Below the pieces are notes generated by a model. That model ran no database searches. It had not been told where the DNA came from and worked only from the letters and a program-made list of their open reading frames with translations. A program made the position numbers and the translations under genes. Source: Asaia sp. W19 (lineage in GTDB: Bacteria; Pseudomonadota; Alphaproteobacteria; Acetobacterales; Acetobacteraceae). Taken from it: a stretch of DNA of 64,000 nucleotides. Shown piece by piece: positions 53,101-59,681 of the stretch (positions are counted from its first letter, which is position 1; the number at the start of each line of letters is the position of its first letter). The stretch covers positions 357,130-421,129 of the forward strand of contig NZ_PNQZ01000013.1 in NCBI RefSeq assembly GCF_003994335.1. Direction: 5' to 3'.

Positions 53101-53444
53101 TGGATGGTTGACCCACGTCTGCCCAGATAAAGGCTCCCTCCGGAGGAGATGACGTTGGAGACTGACGATCCATTCTTCCAGACCGTGATGATACCGCCTG
53201 AGAGGACAGTATTGTTTTGCGCTATACTGGCGCCCCCTGAGATAGCCACATCGAGCTGACCGAGACGCGACAAAGTCAAATCGGAGGCAATGCCCGAAGA
53301 AAGCGCAATATATCCGCGCGATGTCACCTCACCGCCAGCAATGGTTCCGGCACTCGTCACGCGTACCGTGCCCAGAACCAGAACATCTTCAAGAACGGTA
53401 CCGACCACGTTTGACGTGACCCCGCTCGAAACCACAGCAACCAT
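50154..53444 (-). CDS. Hint-domain protein with a long AIDA-like repeat passenger (1096 aa)
   Basis: Residues ~1-735 are AIDA-like strand-loop-strand repeats with recurring V-x-S-G-G-x(5-7)-V-x-x-G-G units (VVSSGGRVSAVSGGVSINDTMLSGG, GGTAIVGSGGTMLTAVVSNGG). The Hint domain starts at Cys747 (CFLAGTAIRTPHGEKSVEDLQIGDHVCVW), with TxxH at Thr829-His832 (VTPEHC). The conserved tail follows (PCDAIGPFVDDRRKLGVLVG, GWLCRDGHHCRWTNGEARL). There is no signal peptide and no beta-barrel. The passenger repeats look like substrates for the TibC/AAH-type heptosyltransferase encoded 1.3 kb upstream. It is the largest of three Hint proteins here and shares their C-terminal module. Export by the type I system at 12.8-15.1 kb is inferred. 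Confidence 0.88.
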   Translation of the reverse strand: MVAVVSSGVTSNVVGTVLEDVLVLGTVRVTSAGTIAGGEVTSRGYIALSSGIASDLTLSRLGQLDVAISGGASIAQNNTVLSGGIITVWKNGSSVSNVISSGGSLYLGRRGSTIQGGVSLDDTVRAGGTMSVANQGSATRTNISAGGKVIVDYQGVSTSAAILQGGTALVSSGGTAYDTLVRSGGILSNYGVISAGNDTLRGITSGTQVFAGGTAIIGSGGIGYNEVAEDGGSIIVGAYGSAFVSGIETGNYLVTSQGRVWVQDHAVFSNATVQTYGVVTVAGEGAAVIGADVSGVFGTIEVSSGGVVSDAHLRASGTILASVGGSSVSAVVSSGGRVSAVSGGVSINDTMLSGGTLTVRNGGTGVMPAVSAGGRAIVDTSGVVTSAAVRDGGTAIVGSGGTMLTAVVSNGGVLINSGRAGLSAGAVDSRGITSGTLVLSGGSALINSGGLSYNDTAEDGGVVSVNSNGSAYISNFDATNYAVTSQGRVYVGENASLTGVEITTYGVVNASGANAVVSDAHVTGVFGMISAQAGAVVSQAEIGNSGSVLLDSGGTSISSVITSGGTIWAGRRNTSVASGLSLNDTVMSGGRLIVENYGSAFKPIIANGGVLSATTTGVVTSALVQGGGLMYVGSSNNTSDPAHSFNTYIASGGTEIIGVGAVENGATIGSGGTVVINDAGGLVSGRLEEHGTIDFNYLSGTITSANLTSDGLLTVRASNGRTASIQLAGTYTHNEFAFTGDTLTLLCFLAGTAIRTPHGEKSVEDLQIGDHVCVWDWKNGVERTSRLRWVGRQRVEIDPTLSDDQAGYPVCIRADAVAPGIPARDLYVTPEHCLFFDGVFIPARMLVNGRSIYYDKTRADHFVYHVETQEHSVLWAEAMLTESYLDTGNRRNFHQHGSVVQFGADHAHDWAHDAAAPLDSTRARVEPVYQRLLERAGVTAESPETTFDTAMELVATDGRVFPPLRISGDKHVFMLEGDVRHLTLRSNASRPCDAIGPFVDDRRKLGVLVGRITIFSNAQMREVEKHITSETLEGWLCRDGHHCRWTNGEARLPLTLHADEGPHLIAIEIVAGGPYLMEQPERVAPYLSEEKMRLLV
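51250..53440 (-). repeat. Diverged AIDA-like protein-repeat region in the 1096-residue Hint protein
   Basis: More than 700 residues of Gly/Ser/Thr/Val-rich SGG-containing units, with longer internal duplications. The block GITSGTQVFAGGTAIIGSGG with GYNEVAEDGGSI... recurs later as GITSGTLVLSGGSALINSGG with SYNDTAEDGGVV..., pointing to duplication of a large segment of roughly 200 residues. Confidence 0.65.
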
Positions 53445-53868
53445 GGAATCTTCTCCGGATTTATTTTAGTAATAATCCGGTCTGTCCGTTTCTTTACATT
53501 GACTCAAATCACGATTTTTTAAGATTTCAGACGATTTCAAACCGTCCATTTTGTACTTCTGAAACGTAGTCAAATAAAGGGATTGATTTAACACGGTAAT
53601 TGTTTCGAAAATTCAAACTATGTGGGCGCTCCGCACAACCCTGAACCAGGCGACGACATAATTCGATAAAGTGAAAGCTTTCTTACTGCTTCGAGAATTG
53701 AGCCTTGGCAGGTTGGCGCACCTTCCGGGCAAGGCGCCCCTGCCTCGGGAGTCGCGGCGGCCATCCCGCCCCAAAACGGCTCCGCAGGCATGACAAGATG
53801 TGTCGGAACGGACAGAGAGGCAGGAACACCCCGTATAACGTGACTCACCAATGCGGAGCCCGCCCCCC
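53445..53868. other. Intergenic region upstream of the large Hint gene and the FkbM gene
   Basis: About 420 bases between divergent genes. The part at 53460-53620, next to the Hint start, is AT-rich and probably holds its promoter. The rest is GC-rich with no convincing gene. Confidence 0.45.
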
Positions 53869-54654
53869 ATGACCTCACGTAAAACCGCCTTCATCCTTGC
53901 AAATGCCGATCATGGAACCATGATCGTCAACAGGCTCGACTTCAATCGGAATGAGAGCGCCAGCCTCAGCTACGGGGTCGGCTACAGCCTGCTTGAGGAG
54001 GGATGCTATGACCCCAATGACGTTCGGTGCCTCAAGAGTATCCTGAGCGTCCTGCGTCAGTTGAGGGGTGATGGCATCATGGCGCTCGATGTCGGCGCGA
54101 ATATAGGCGTTCATACGCTCGAATGGGCCAGACACATGACTGGCTGGGGCTCGGTATTGGCGGTCGAGGCCCAGGAGCGGATCTTCTATGCGCTTGCCGG
54201 CAATATCGCGCTCAATAATTGCTTCAACGCCACCGCGCTCAATATCGCGATGGCCGATACAGTCACGCGCATGAAAATACCCCAGCCCGATTATACCCTT
54301 CCCGGAAGCTTCGGCAGCCTGGAATTACAGCCCCGCGCCGAAAGCGAATTCATTGGCCAGGAAATCCGGTATGACGACGCTGCGATGGTCGAGATCGAAA
54401 CGCGTACGATCGACTCTCTCGCCCTCGGCAGGCTCGATCTGCTCAAGATCGATGTGGAGGGAATGGAGATGGCCGTCCTGCACGGCGCCAGAACGATGAT
54501 TACCCGCCATCGCCCTGTCCTGTTCATCGAGCATATCAAACTCGATTTCGGAGCACTTGAGGCCTTCATCGACCTCGAGCAGTATCAGATGATCAATGTC
54601 GGAATGAACATGATCGCCTACCATCGCGACGATCCGATTGCTTCCTACCTCTGA
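53869..54654 (+). CDS. FkbM-family methyltransferase
   Basis: A 261-residue SAM-dependent methyltransferase. Motif I is MALDVGANIGVHTLEWARHM (Asp near residue 74), followed by VLAVEAQERIFYALAGNIALNN, the FkbM-type acidic loop RTIDSLALGRLDLLKIDVEGMEMAVLHGA and a late VLFIEHIKLD strand. FkbM proteins O-methylate hydroxyls on sugars and other secondary metabolites and are common in surface-glycan loci. ATG 53869 (MTSRKTAF) is preferred over ATG 53851, which adds a Pro-rich six-residue stub. It converges with the heptosyltransferase gene and is divergent from the Hint gene, so methylation of the glycan on the repeats is a reasonable guess. Confidence 0.87.
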   Translation: MTSRKTAFILANADHGTMIVNRLDFNRNESASLSYGVGYSLLEEGCYDPNDVRCLKSILSVLRQLRGDGIMALDVGANIGVHTLEWARHMTGWGSVLAVEAQERIFYALAGNIALNNCFNATALNIAMADTVTRMKIPQPDYTLPGSFGSLELQPRAESEFIGQEIRYDDAAMVEIETRTIDSLALGRLDLLKIDVEGMEMAVLHGARTMITRHRPVLFIEHIKLDFGALEAFIDLEQYQMINVGMNMIAYHRDDPIASYL

Positions 54655-54662
54655 AAGCAGAA

Positions 54663-54687
54663 CCCGGTCGCGCCTGACGCGACCGGG
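54663..54687. terminator. Hairpin between convergent FkbM and heptosyltransferase genes
   Basis: CCCGGTCGCG (54663-54672), loop CCTGA, CGCGACCGGG (54678-54687): a perfect 10-bp stem 8 bases after the FkbM stop. No T run follows on either side, so it is a probable but atypical terminator. A second tight GC hairpin is at 54739-54752. Confidence 0.6.
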
Positions 54688-54756
54688 GACATGACATGTA
54701 GCTTGCCAAGGTGCTGACCACAGGGGCAGCGTCATGTTGCCCCCTCGGGGGCGGCC

Positions 54757-56028
54757 TCAGGCGTCCAGTGCCTGGGCAATACTCTTCGTGACCACATCCG
54801 TCGAGATGAGCCTCGAGCATTCGAATTGACGATCCGTATTGGCGTGGCGCGGGCACCAGAGGAAATCATTGTGATTGAACATGTGCCGCGGGTCGTTCCA
54901 GCAGGAATTGCAGGAATGCCATGAGATGACACGCCAGGGGGTGTGAAACTCATTATTGGGGTGGGTAAAGCCCGAGATCATGACGGTCTTTGTCTGAGTG
55001 GCCCAGGCCAGCCAGGAGAGACCGGAACTCAGCCCGACGAACAGATCGGCGTGCTTCAGCCACCGGGCACGCTCGGCGAGAGGGCGATTGCCTGTTTGGT
55101 CCTCAGCACCGTTGGGGATATGGTTCCAGACGATACCCGTCCCGCTGAAGGGCTTCTGATCGATACATATCACGCGATAACCGCGTTTCTTCAGAAATTC
55201 GATGACCCCGAGCCACCCACCCGGATTATTCCAGTATTTGCACTGCGCCGAGGCCTGGGTGGCAATGCACACATAGGGCTCCTCGATCGGGCGCGTATCA
55301 TCCTCGATCGCAATACGAGGTGCTTCCTCTGTCGGGTCTACACCCAATATGTAGCCAGCCGTACGATGCAGGCCGACATAACGAAAATCGCAGGGCTGGT
55401 GGATGTTGTCGGTGTCATCGAAAAACAGGCCGATATTATAGGTCGCATAGACTTGCGAACGAAGCGGGCTCTTTTCGAAATCCTCTTTCGTCGTCAGTTC
55501 GATCTCGGGATATTCGGTAGCGAAAAGCGGAATGAACACCTTGGCCAGGCAGCAGATCACGCGTGCACCGCTCTGTGCGGCAAACCGCGCCACATAAGGG
55601 AACCAGCCCAGCGTATCCCCCAACGTGCCTACCGGGAGTTGAACCAGAACAATCTTTCCCCGTGCATCGAATTCGTGGTGCAGGATCTTCGTCTCAGTGC
55701 CATCAGGCGCGATGCGCTCGACATCCACGGCAAAGCGAATGAAGAATTTCTTGGTCGAGGAAAGATGTCCCTCCTCCAACTCGCCCTGGAAGATAATCGT
55801 GGAGTTATCGAGGTCGGTCAGCGTGGCGCGCCAGCGCCCTTCCGTCGATTTCGGCAGCAGGACGCGTGCGCCCCAGTTGAAGTCGAAGTGAATACCCTGT
55901 CCCGCATCATTCGTCGGCAGATCGGGCGGCAGGATATAGGGATTGGGCATGGGGGCAGGCTGAGCCTGGGCGACGGGCGGGGTCTGGGCCTCGGCTGCGG
56001 GCGTTTGGGCAGAACTGTCAGTGGACAT
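54757..56028 (-). CDS. Autotransporter strand-loop-strand O-heptosyltransferase (TibC/AAH-like)
   Basis: A 423-residue cytosolic glycosyltransferase of the bacterial autotransporter heptosyltransferase family. Family features are IHFDFNWGARVLLP near residue 45, KKFFIRFAVDVERI, VQLPVGTLGDTLGWFPYVARFA, the donor-site region CIATQASAQCKYWNNPGGW, and LFVGLSSGLSWLAWATQTKTVMISGF. The iron-finger cysteines are all there: Cys373 and Cys376 (CNSCWNDPRHMFNH), Cys392 (WCPRH) and Cys404 (FECSRL). Known members transfer heptose from ADP-heptose to Ser in the repeats of AIDA-I/TibA autotransporters and work as dodecamers with Fe(III). Here no autotransporter is nearby, but an AIDA-repeat Hint protein is. 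GTG 56043 is an alternative start; ATG 56028 fits the AAGGTGA upstream. Confidence 0.92.
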   Translation of the reverse strand: MSTDSSAQTPAAEAQTPPVAQAQPAPMPNPYILPPDLPTNDAGQGIHFDFNWGARVLLPKSTEGRWRATLTDLDNSTIIFQGELEEGHLSSTKKFFIRFAVDVERIAPDGTETKILHHEFDARGKIVLVQLPVGTLGDTLGWFPYVARFAAQSGARVICCLAKVFIPLFATEYPEIELTTKEDFEKSPLRSQVYATYNIGLFFDDTDNIHQPCDFRYVGLHRTAGYILGVDPTEEAPRIAIEDDTRPIEEPYVCIATQASAQCKYWNNPGGWLGVIEFLKKRGYRVICIDQKPFSGTGIVWNHIPNGAEDQTGNRPLAERARWLKHADLFVGLSSGLSWLAWATQTKTVMISGFTHPNNEFHTPWRVISWHSCNSCWNDPRHMFNHNDFLWCPRHANTDRQFECSRLISTDVVTKSIAQALDA

Positions 56029-56221
56029 GGGCCGCGTCGTCACCTTTTTTTCAGAGCGTTCGGAACAGAGAGCACCGGATGCGCTCCCCTGTGATCGGCA
56101 GGATCATTGTTAACGATTGGTTTCGCTATTTAAAACCCGAGCAGTCAGAGTTCAACGCGTGAATGCGCCTGTTCTCTTTCAAATAATATCGTTCTCGTTA
56201 CAGCTCTATACGAGAGCGAAA

Positions 56222-56869
56222 TCAGGACGATAACTGTCCTGATAGAGCATTACCCCCTAGCACAGAGACCGCCAGAGCGCCGATCTGCAGCAGCCTGTCC
56301 CGACTTGCCCCATCGCGCGCCTGGACCCCCATACCGTTGATGACGGCGCTGAAATAGGCCGCGAGTGCCGCGCAATCGACGTTTTCGGACAGCTCTCCCG
56401 TCGCTGCCGCCTGGGCCAGACGCGCCTCCATCAGGGCCTCAGCAGCATGACGCTGGTCGATGACCATCTGCCTCAGCCGCGACTGAGCGGGCGAGCATTG
56501 TGTCGCAGCAACCGCGATCATGCAGCCCGAGGGCGCATCGCAACGCGTGAAGGCAAGCGCGGCAGCGTCGAGCATCGTCCTGAAAGCCAACGCAACGCCA
56601 CCATCGCTCTCAAGCGCCTGAGTGAACCACGCACCCTCACGCCGTGCATAGGCTTCTATCGCCTCGACATACAGCGCTTCCTTGCTGGCGAAGCTGTTGT
56701 AGAAGCTGGACGCGCTGATCCCCATCACCCCGATCAGATCGTCAAAACTCGTACCTTCATAGCCTCTGTCCCAGAAGAGCGTCATGGCCTGACTGAGGGC
56801 AATATCCCGATCGAAGGAAGGGGGGCGGCCACGAGGGCGGCGCGGGGCGCATTCTTTTTTTGGTGTCAT
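56222..56869 (-). CDS. TetR-family transcriptional regulator
   Basis: A 215-residue repressor. The N-terminal HTH is RGRPPSFDRDIALSQAMTLFWDRGYEGTSFDDLIGVMGISASSFYNSFASKEALY (residues ~12-65). The ligand-binding domain follows with SGCMIAVAATQCSPAQSRLRQ. The ATG at 56869 is chosen because the basic lead-in to the HTH starts here; a longer reading to 56938 would run through the palindromic operator. It is divergent from an SDR gene, and the shared region contains an inverted repeat and two copies of the same half-site, one covering its own start codon, so it likely represses both itself and the SDR gene. Confidence 0.93.
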   Translation of the reverse strand: MTPKKECAPRRPRGRPPSFDRDIALSQAMTLFWDRGYEGTSFDDLIGVMGISASSFYNSFASKEALYVEAIEAYARREGAWFTQALESDGGVALAFRTMLDAAALAFTRCDAPSGCMIAVAATQCSPAQSRLRQMVIDQRHAAEALMEARLAQAAATGELSENVDCAALAAYFSAVINGMGVQARDGASRDRLLQIGALAVSVLGGNALSGQLSS

Positions 56870-56940
56870 CGCTCCATAAATCCTTGAAACCCGCTTCAGG
56901 CTTCTCATATGCGTTATGTTGGAGCCATCGCTCCACAAAT
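56867..56940. promoter_or_regulatory. Probable TetR operator region in the tetR-SDR intergenic space
   Basis: TGGAGC-CATC-GCTCCA at 56920-56935 is a perfect 6-bp inverted repeat. The 15-base stretch CATCGCTCCACAAAT (56926-56940) recurs with one change as CATCGCTCCATAAAT at 56867-56881, overlapping the tetR start codon. Two sites about 59 bases apart suggest autorepression plus control of the SDR gene. Confidence 0.65.
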
Positions 56941-57026
56941 AAAGTCCTCCAGCCCCTCTTTCTTACACCCCTTTCCTTCCGCGCCGCAGAGCACCGGAAG
57001 GCGTTTGTCGAACAGGCAGGATCATC

Positions 57027-57773
57027 ATGAGCAAGCTTTCAGGAAAAGTCGCGGTCGTCACGGGTGCCTCCAAGGGCATCGGCACCGAAATCGCCCGGGC
57101 TCTGGCCAAAGCAGGCGCCGCTGTCGTGGTCAATTATGCTTCTGGCCGGGATGGTGCCGAAAAGCTGGTTGCGGCCATTACCGCAGAAGGCGGCAAGGCC
57201 GTTGCGGTTCAGGGCGATGTCTCCAAGAAGACAGGGGCCAGCGCCATCATCGACAAGGCGATCGAGAGTTTTGGGCGTCTCGACATCGTCGTGAACAACT
57301 CGGGCGTATATGAATTTGCCGCCATCGAGGATATCACCGAGGAGCATTTCCACCGCATCTTCGACATCAATGTTCTCGGCACGCTTCTGGTGACGCAGGC
57401 GGCCAGCCCGCATCTTTCGGCGGGTAGCTCCATCATCAATATCAGTTCTGTCGTCACCCGTATCACCCCGGCACAGACAGCGGTCTATAGCGGCACCAAG
57501 GGAGCCATAGACGCTATCACCGGTACCCTGGCCCGCGAACTCGGTCCGCGCCAGATCAGGGTGAATGCCATCAATCCGGGTCTGATCAAGACAGAGGGCA
57601 CCAATACTGCGAGCGTCATCGGCTCTGAAATGGAGCAGGCAATCATTGCCCAGACCCCGCTTGGGCGCACCGGCGAAGTCGAGGATATCGGGCCGCTTGC
57701 GGTCTTCCTGGCTTCCGAGGATGCGCGCTGGCTGACGGGTGAGACGCTCATCGCCTCGGGCGGCTTGCGCTGA
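57027..57773 (+). CDS. Short-chain dehydrogenase/reductase (FabG-like)
   Basis: A 248-residue classical SDR. The cofactor motif is TGASKGIGTEIARAL (residues ~12-26), with NNSG at the fourth strand. The catalytic Ser is in INISSVV and the Tyr-x-x-x-Lys in YSGTKGA, with the substrate-loop Asn present. The Asn-Tyr after the second strand (VVVNYASGRDGAEK) suggests NADP(H). It reduces or oxidises a keto/hydroxy group; the substrate is unknown. It is divergent from a TetR repressor with a shared operator, the usual arrangement for xenobiotic- or aldehyde-induced SDRs, and ends at a strong hairpin. Confidence 0.93.
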   Translation: MSKLSGKVAVVTGASKGIGTEIARALAKAGAAVVVNYASGRDGAEKLVAAITAEGGKAVAVQGDVSKKTGASAIIDKAIESFGRLDIVVNNSGVYEFAAIEDITEEHFHRIFDINVLGTLLVTQAASPHLSAGSSIINISSVVTRITPAQTAVYSGTKGAIDAITGTLARELGPRQIRVNAINPGLIKTEGTNTASVIGSEMEQAIIAQTPLGRTGEVEDIGPLAVFLASEDARWLTGETLIASGGLR

Positions 57774-57784
57774 CCCTTTCCTGA

Positions 57785-57811
57785 GGGCCGGGAGGGGTAT
57801 CCTCCCGGCCC
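57785..57811. terminator. Strong hairpin between convergent SDR and DUF885 genes
   Basis: GGGCCGGGAGG (57785-57795), loop GGTAT, CCTCCCGGCCC (57801-57811): a perfect 11-bp stem. Only a short TT follows on the plus strand, but its place between two converging genes favours a bidirectional terminator. Confidence 0.7.
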
Positions 57812-57818
57812 TTGGAAC

Positions 57819-59615
57819 TCATCCCTTGCGGGTTTTTTCAGACTCAATCCATTCCGCCACACGCTCGCGCAGCAGAGCCAGCGGCATGGCCCCTTCATCA
57901 AGGACCAGATCATGAAAGCGCCGTTCGTCAAATCGGGCACCGAGCGCCTTTTCGGCCTGATGGCGCAAATCGAGAATGGTCATCTCGCCAATCTTGTAGC
58001 CCAGGGCCTGACCCGGCCAGGAGATGTAGCGATTGGTCTCGTTCTGGATATTTTTTTCCGCCAGGGCCGTATTGTCGCGCAGGCAGGCAAGCGCCTGGTC
58101 GCGCGTCCAGTTCTTCCAGTGCAGCCCCGCATCCATCACGAGACGACAGGCGCGCCACATCTCCATTGAAAGCTGGCCAAAGCGTTCATAGGGCGTTGGA
58201 TAAAGCCCGATCTCGCTGACAAGCTGTTCGGAATAGAGCGCCCAGCCTTCCACGAAGGCCGTGGTGGCGTAATCACGCCGGAATCCCGGCAGGTCGGTCA
58301 TTTCCTGCGCGAGAGCGATCTGGATATGATGGCCCGGCACGCCCTCATGCGCCACAAGCGAAGGCAGTTCGTAAAGTGGCCTCTGATCCAGATGCGAGGT
58401 ATTGATCATCAGCCCACCTGCGATACCCAGCGTCGGACTGCCCGGATCGTAACGCCCGGTCGTATAGCCTTCCTCGATCGCGCGCGGCACTTCGCGCACC
58501 CCGTAGGTCAGGCGCGGCAGTTTGCCGATCAGATGCGGCAGCACGCCATCGATTTTCTTGGCAAGGAAACTCGCCTTCTCCATCAGCGCCTGGCGCGTGG
58601 TGACGTAAAAGCGCGGATCAGCCTTGATCTGCGCGACAAACGCCTTGAAATCACCCTTGAACCCGACCGCTGTCATCTGGCGCTGCATCTCGCCATGGAT
58701 ACGGGCGATTTCGGACTGCCCCAGAGCAAAGATCTGGTCGGGTGTCAGGGTTGTCGTGGTTTCGCTGCGCACGAGCCATGAGTAATAGGCGCGCCCCTCC
58801 GGCAGGGACGACGCGCCGAGCGTGTCGCGGCTGGCCGGTAGGTACTCATGCTCGAAAAACGCCGCCAGTGCGCGCTCGGCCGGCTTGATCCTGTCATGCA
58901 CGATGCGCGCGCCCTCGTCACGCAGGGCATGGCGCTGCGCCTCCGGCATTGTGGCTGGCAAGCTGTCGAAAGGGCGCAGGGCGGGATTGTCCTGCTCAGG
59001 CAGATCTGCCTGCGCCTTGACCGCGCGATACGCAATTTCCGCAATCAATCTGGGCTGGACGAAGCGAGTGGCGATGCCGCGACGCATATTGGCCATCTGC
59101 TGGGCGTCATAGGCCGGAATACGCTCCATGCGCCTGAGCCAGCGTCGTGCATCGGCCTCGCTACGCAAGGGCGTGTTATCGGCTGCGTAGCCCACCTCCT
59201 GATAAAACCCTTCATCACTGGTGAAAGGCATACGCGAGGGATCGAATTTCTGGCCCTCGATGGCGAGATCGTTTTCCCATGTCATCAGCCGGGCATTCAG
59301 GCTGTCTTCGCCCTTGAGCGATTTCGGGTCGAGCGCAGCGAGGCGTTTCCGGAAATTTTGTCTCTGCCTGAACCGAGCGGCTTCGGCGGCAGGGCTGTCA
59401 TCCGGCCAGCGCTCGGCCGCATCCAGATCGCCCCGTGAGGCTGCGGAAACCGGGTCGAGTGCTGATGTGAAATGATCGTAGTCGCTCACGATCTGACCGA
59501 TATCATCTGCCCATGCGACACTCGGCGCGAGAACAGGGCAGACCATGAAGCCCCCTCCGATAAGGAGAGCCCGTCTCCACGATGACCGGCCCCTGTTACC
59601 ATGCTGAGCGCGCAT
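57819..59615 (-). CDS. DUF885 family protein (putative exported metallopeptidase-like)
   Basis: A 598-residue protein. The ATG at 59615 follows an optimal AGGAGG by 5 bases and begins an N-terminal export signal (basic MRAQHGNRGRSSWRR, a hydrophobic stretch to VLAPSVAWAD). DUF885 features include the HExxxGHH-type motif HEGVPGHHIQIALAQE, which resembles a zinc-metallopeptidase site, with FVEGWALYSEQL downstream supplying a Glu. It also has RMPFTSDEGFYQEVG and the C-terminal YISWPGQALGYKIGEMTILDLR. Members are thought to be carboxypeptidase-like enzymes, but substrates are mostly unknown. It stands alone between convergent SDR and same-strand monooxygenase genes. Confidence 0.88.
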   Translation of the reverse strand: MRAQHGNRGRSSWRRALLIGGGFMVCPVLAPSVAWADDIGQIVSDYDHFTSALDPVSAASRGDLDAAERWPDDSPAAEAARFRQRQNFRKRLAALDPKSLKGEDSLNARLMTWENDLAIEGQKFDPSRMPFTSDEGFYQEVGYAADNTPLRSEADARRWLRRMERIPAYDAQQMANMRRGIATRFVQPRLIAEIAYRAVKAQADLPEQDNPALRPFDSLPATMPEAQRHALRDEGARIVHDRIKPAERALAAFFEHEYLPASRDTLGASSLPEGRAYYSWLVRSETTTTLTPDQIFALGQSEIARIHGEMQRQMTAVGFKGDFKAFVAQIKADPRFYVTTRQALMEKASFLAKKIDGVLPHLIGKLPRLTYGVREVPRAIEEGYTTGRYDPGSPTLGIAGGLMINTSHLDQRPLYELPSLVAHEGVPGHHIQIALAQEMTDLPGFRRDYATTAFVEGWALYSEQLVSEIGLYPTPYERFGQLSMEMWRACRLVMDAGLHWKNWTRDQALACLRDNTALAEKNIQNETNRYISWPGQALGYKIGEMTILDLRHQAEKALGARFDERRFHDLVLDEGAMPLALLRERVAEWIESEKTRKG

Positions 59616-59681
59616 TCTGCCTCCTGAGATATCGGTTCGCAGGCATAACGAGCTCAAGATGGCCGCCGCGTCAACGTCCGC

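Noticed and set aside
27699..53444. RTX (GGxGxDxxx) calcium-binding repeats as the expected type I substrate signature
   Set aside because: The Gly-rich repeats here lack the Asp-containing nonapeptide and fit the AIDA-like SGG pattern instead. Type I export of the Hint proteins therefore stays an inference.
53613..53894. Small minus-strand frames between the Hint and FkbM genes
   Set aside because: Two overlapping frames give Cys/Arg-rich sequences with no motif, and one overlaps the FkbM start. They are judged chance frames in a GC-rich leader.
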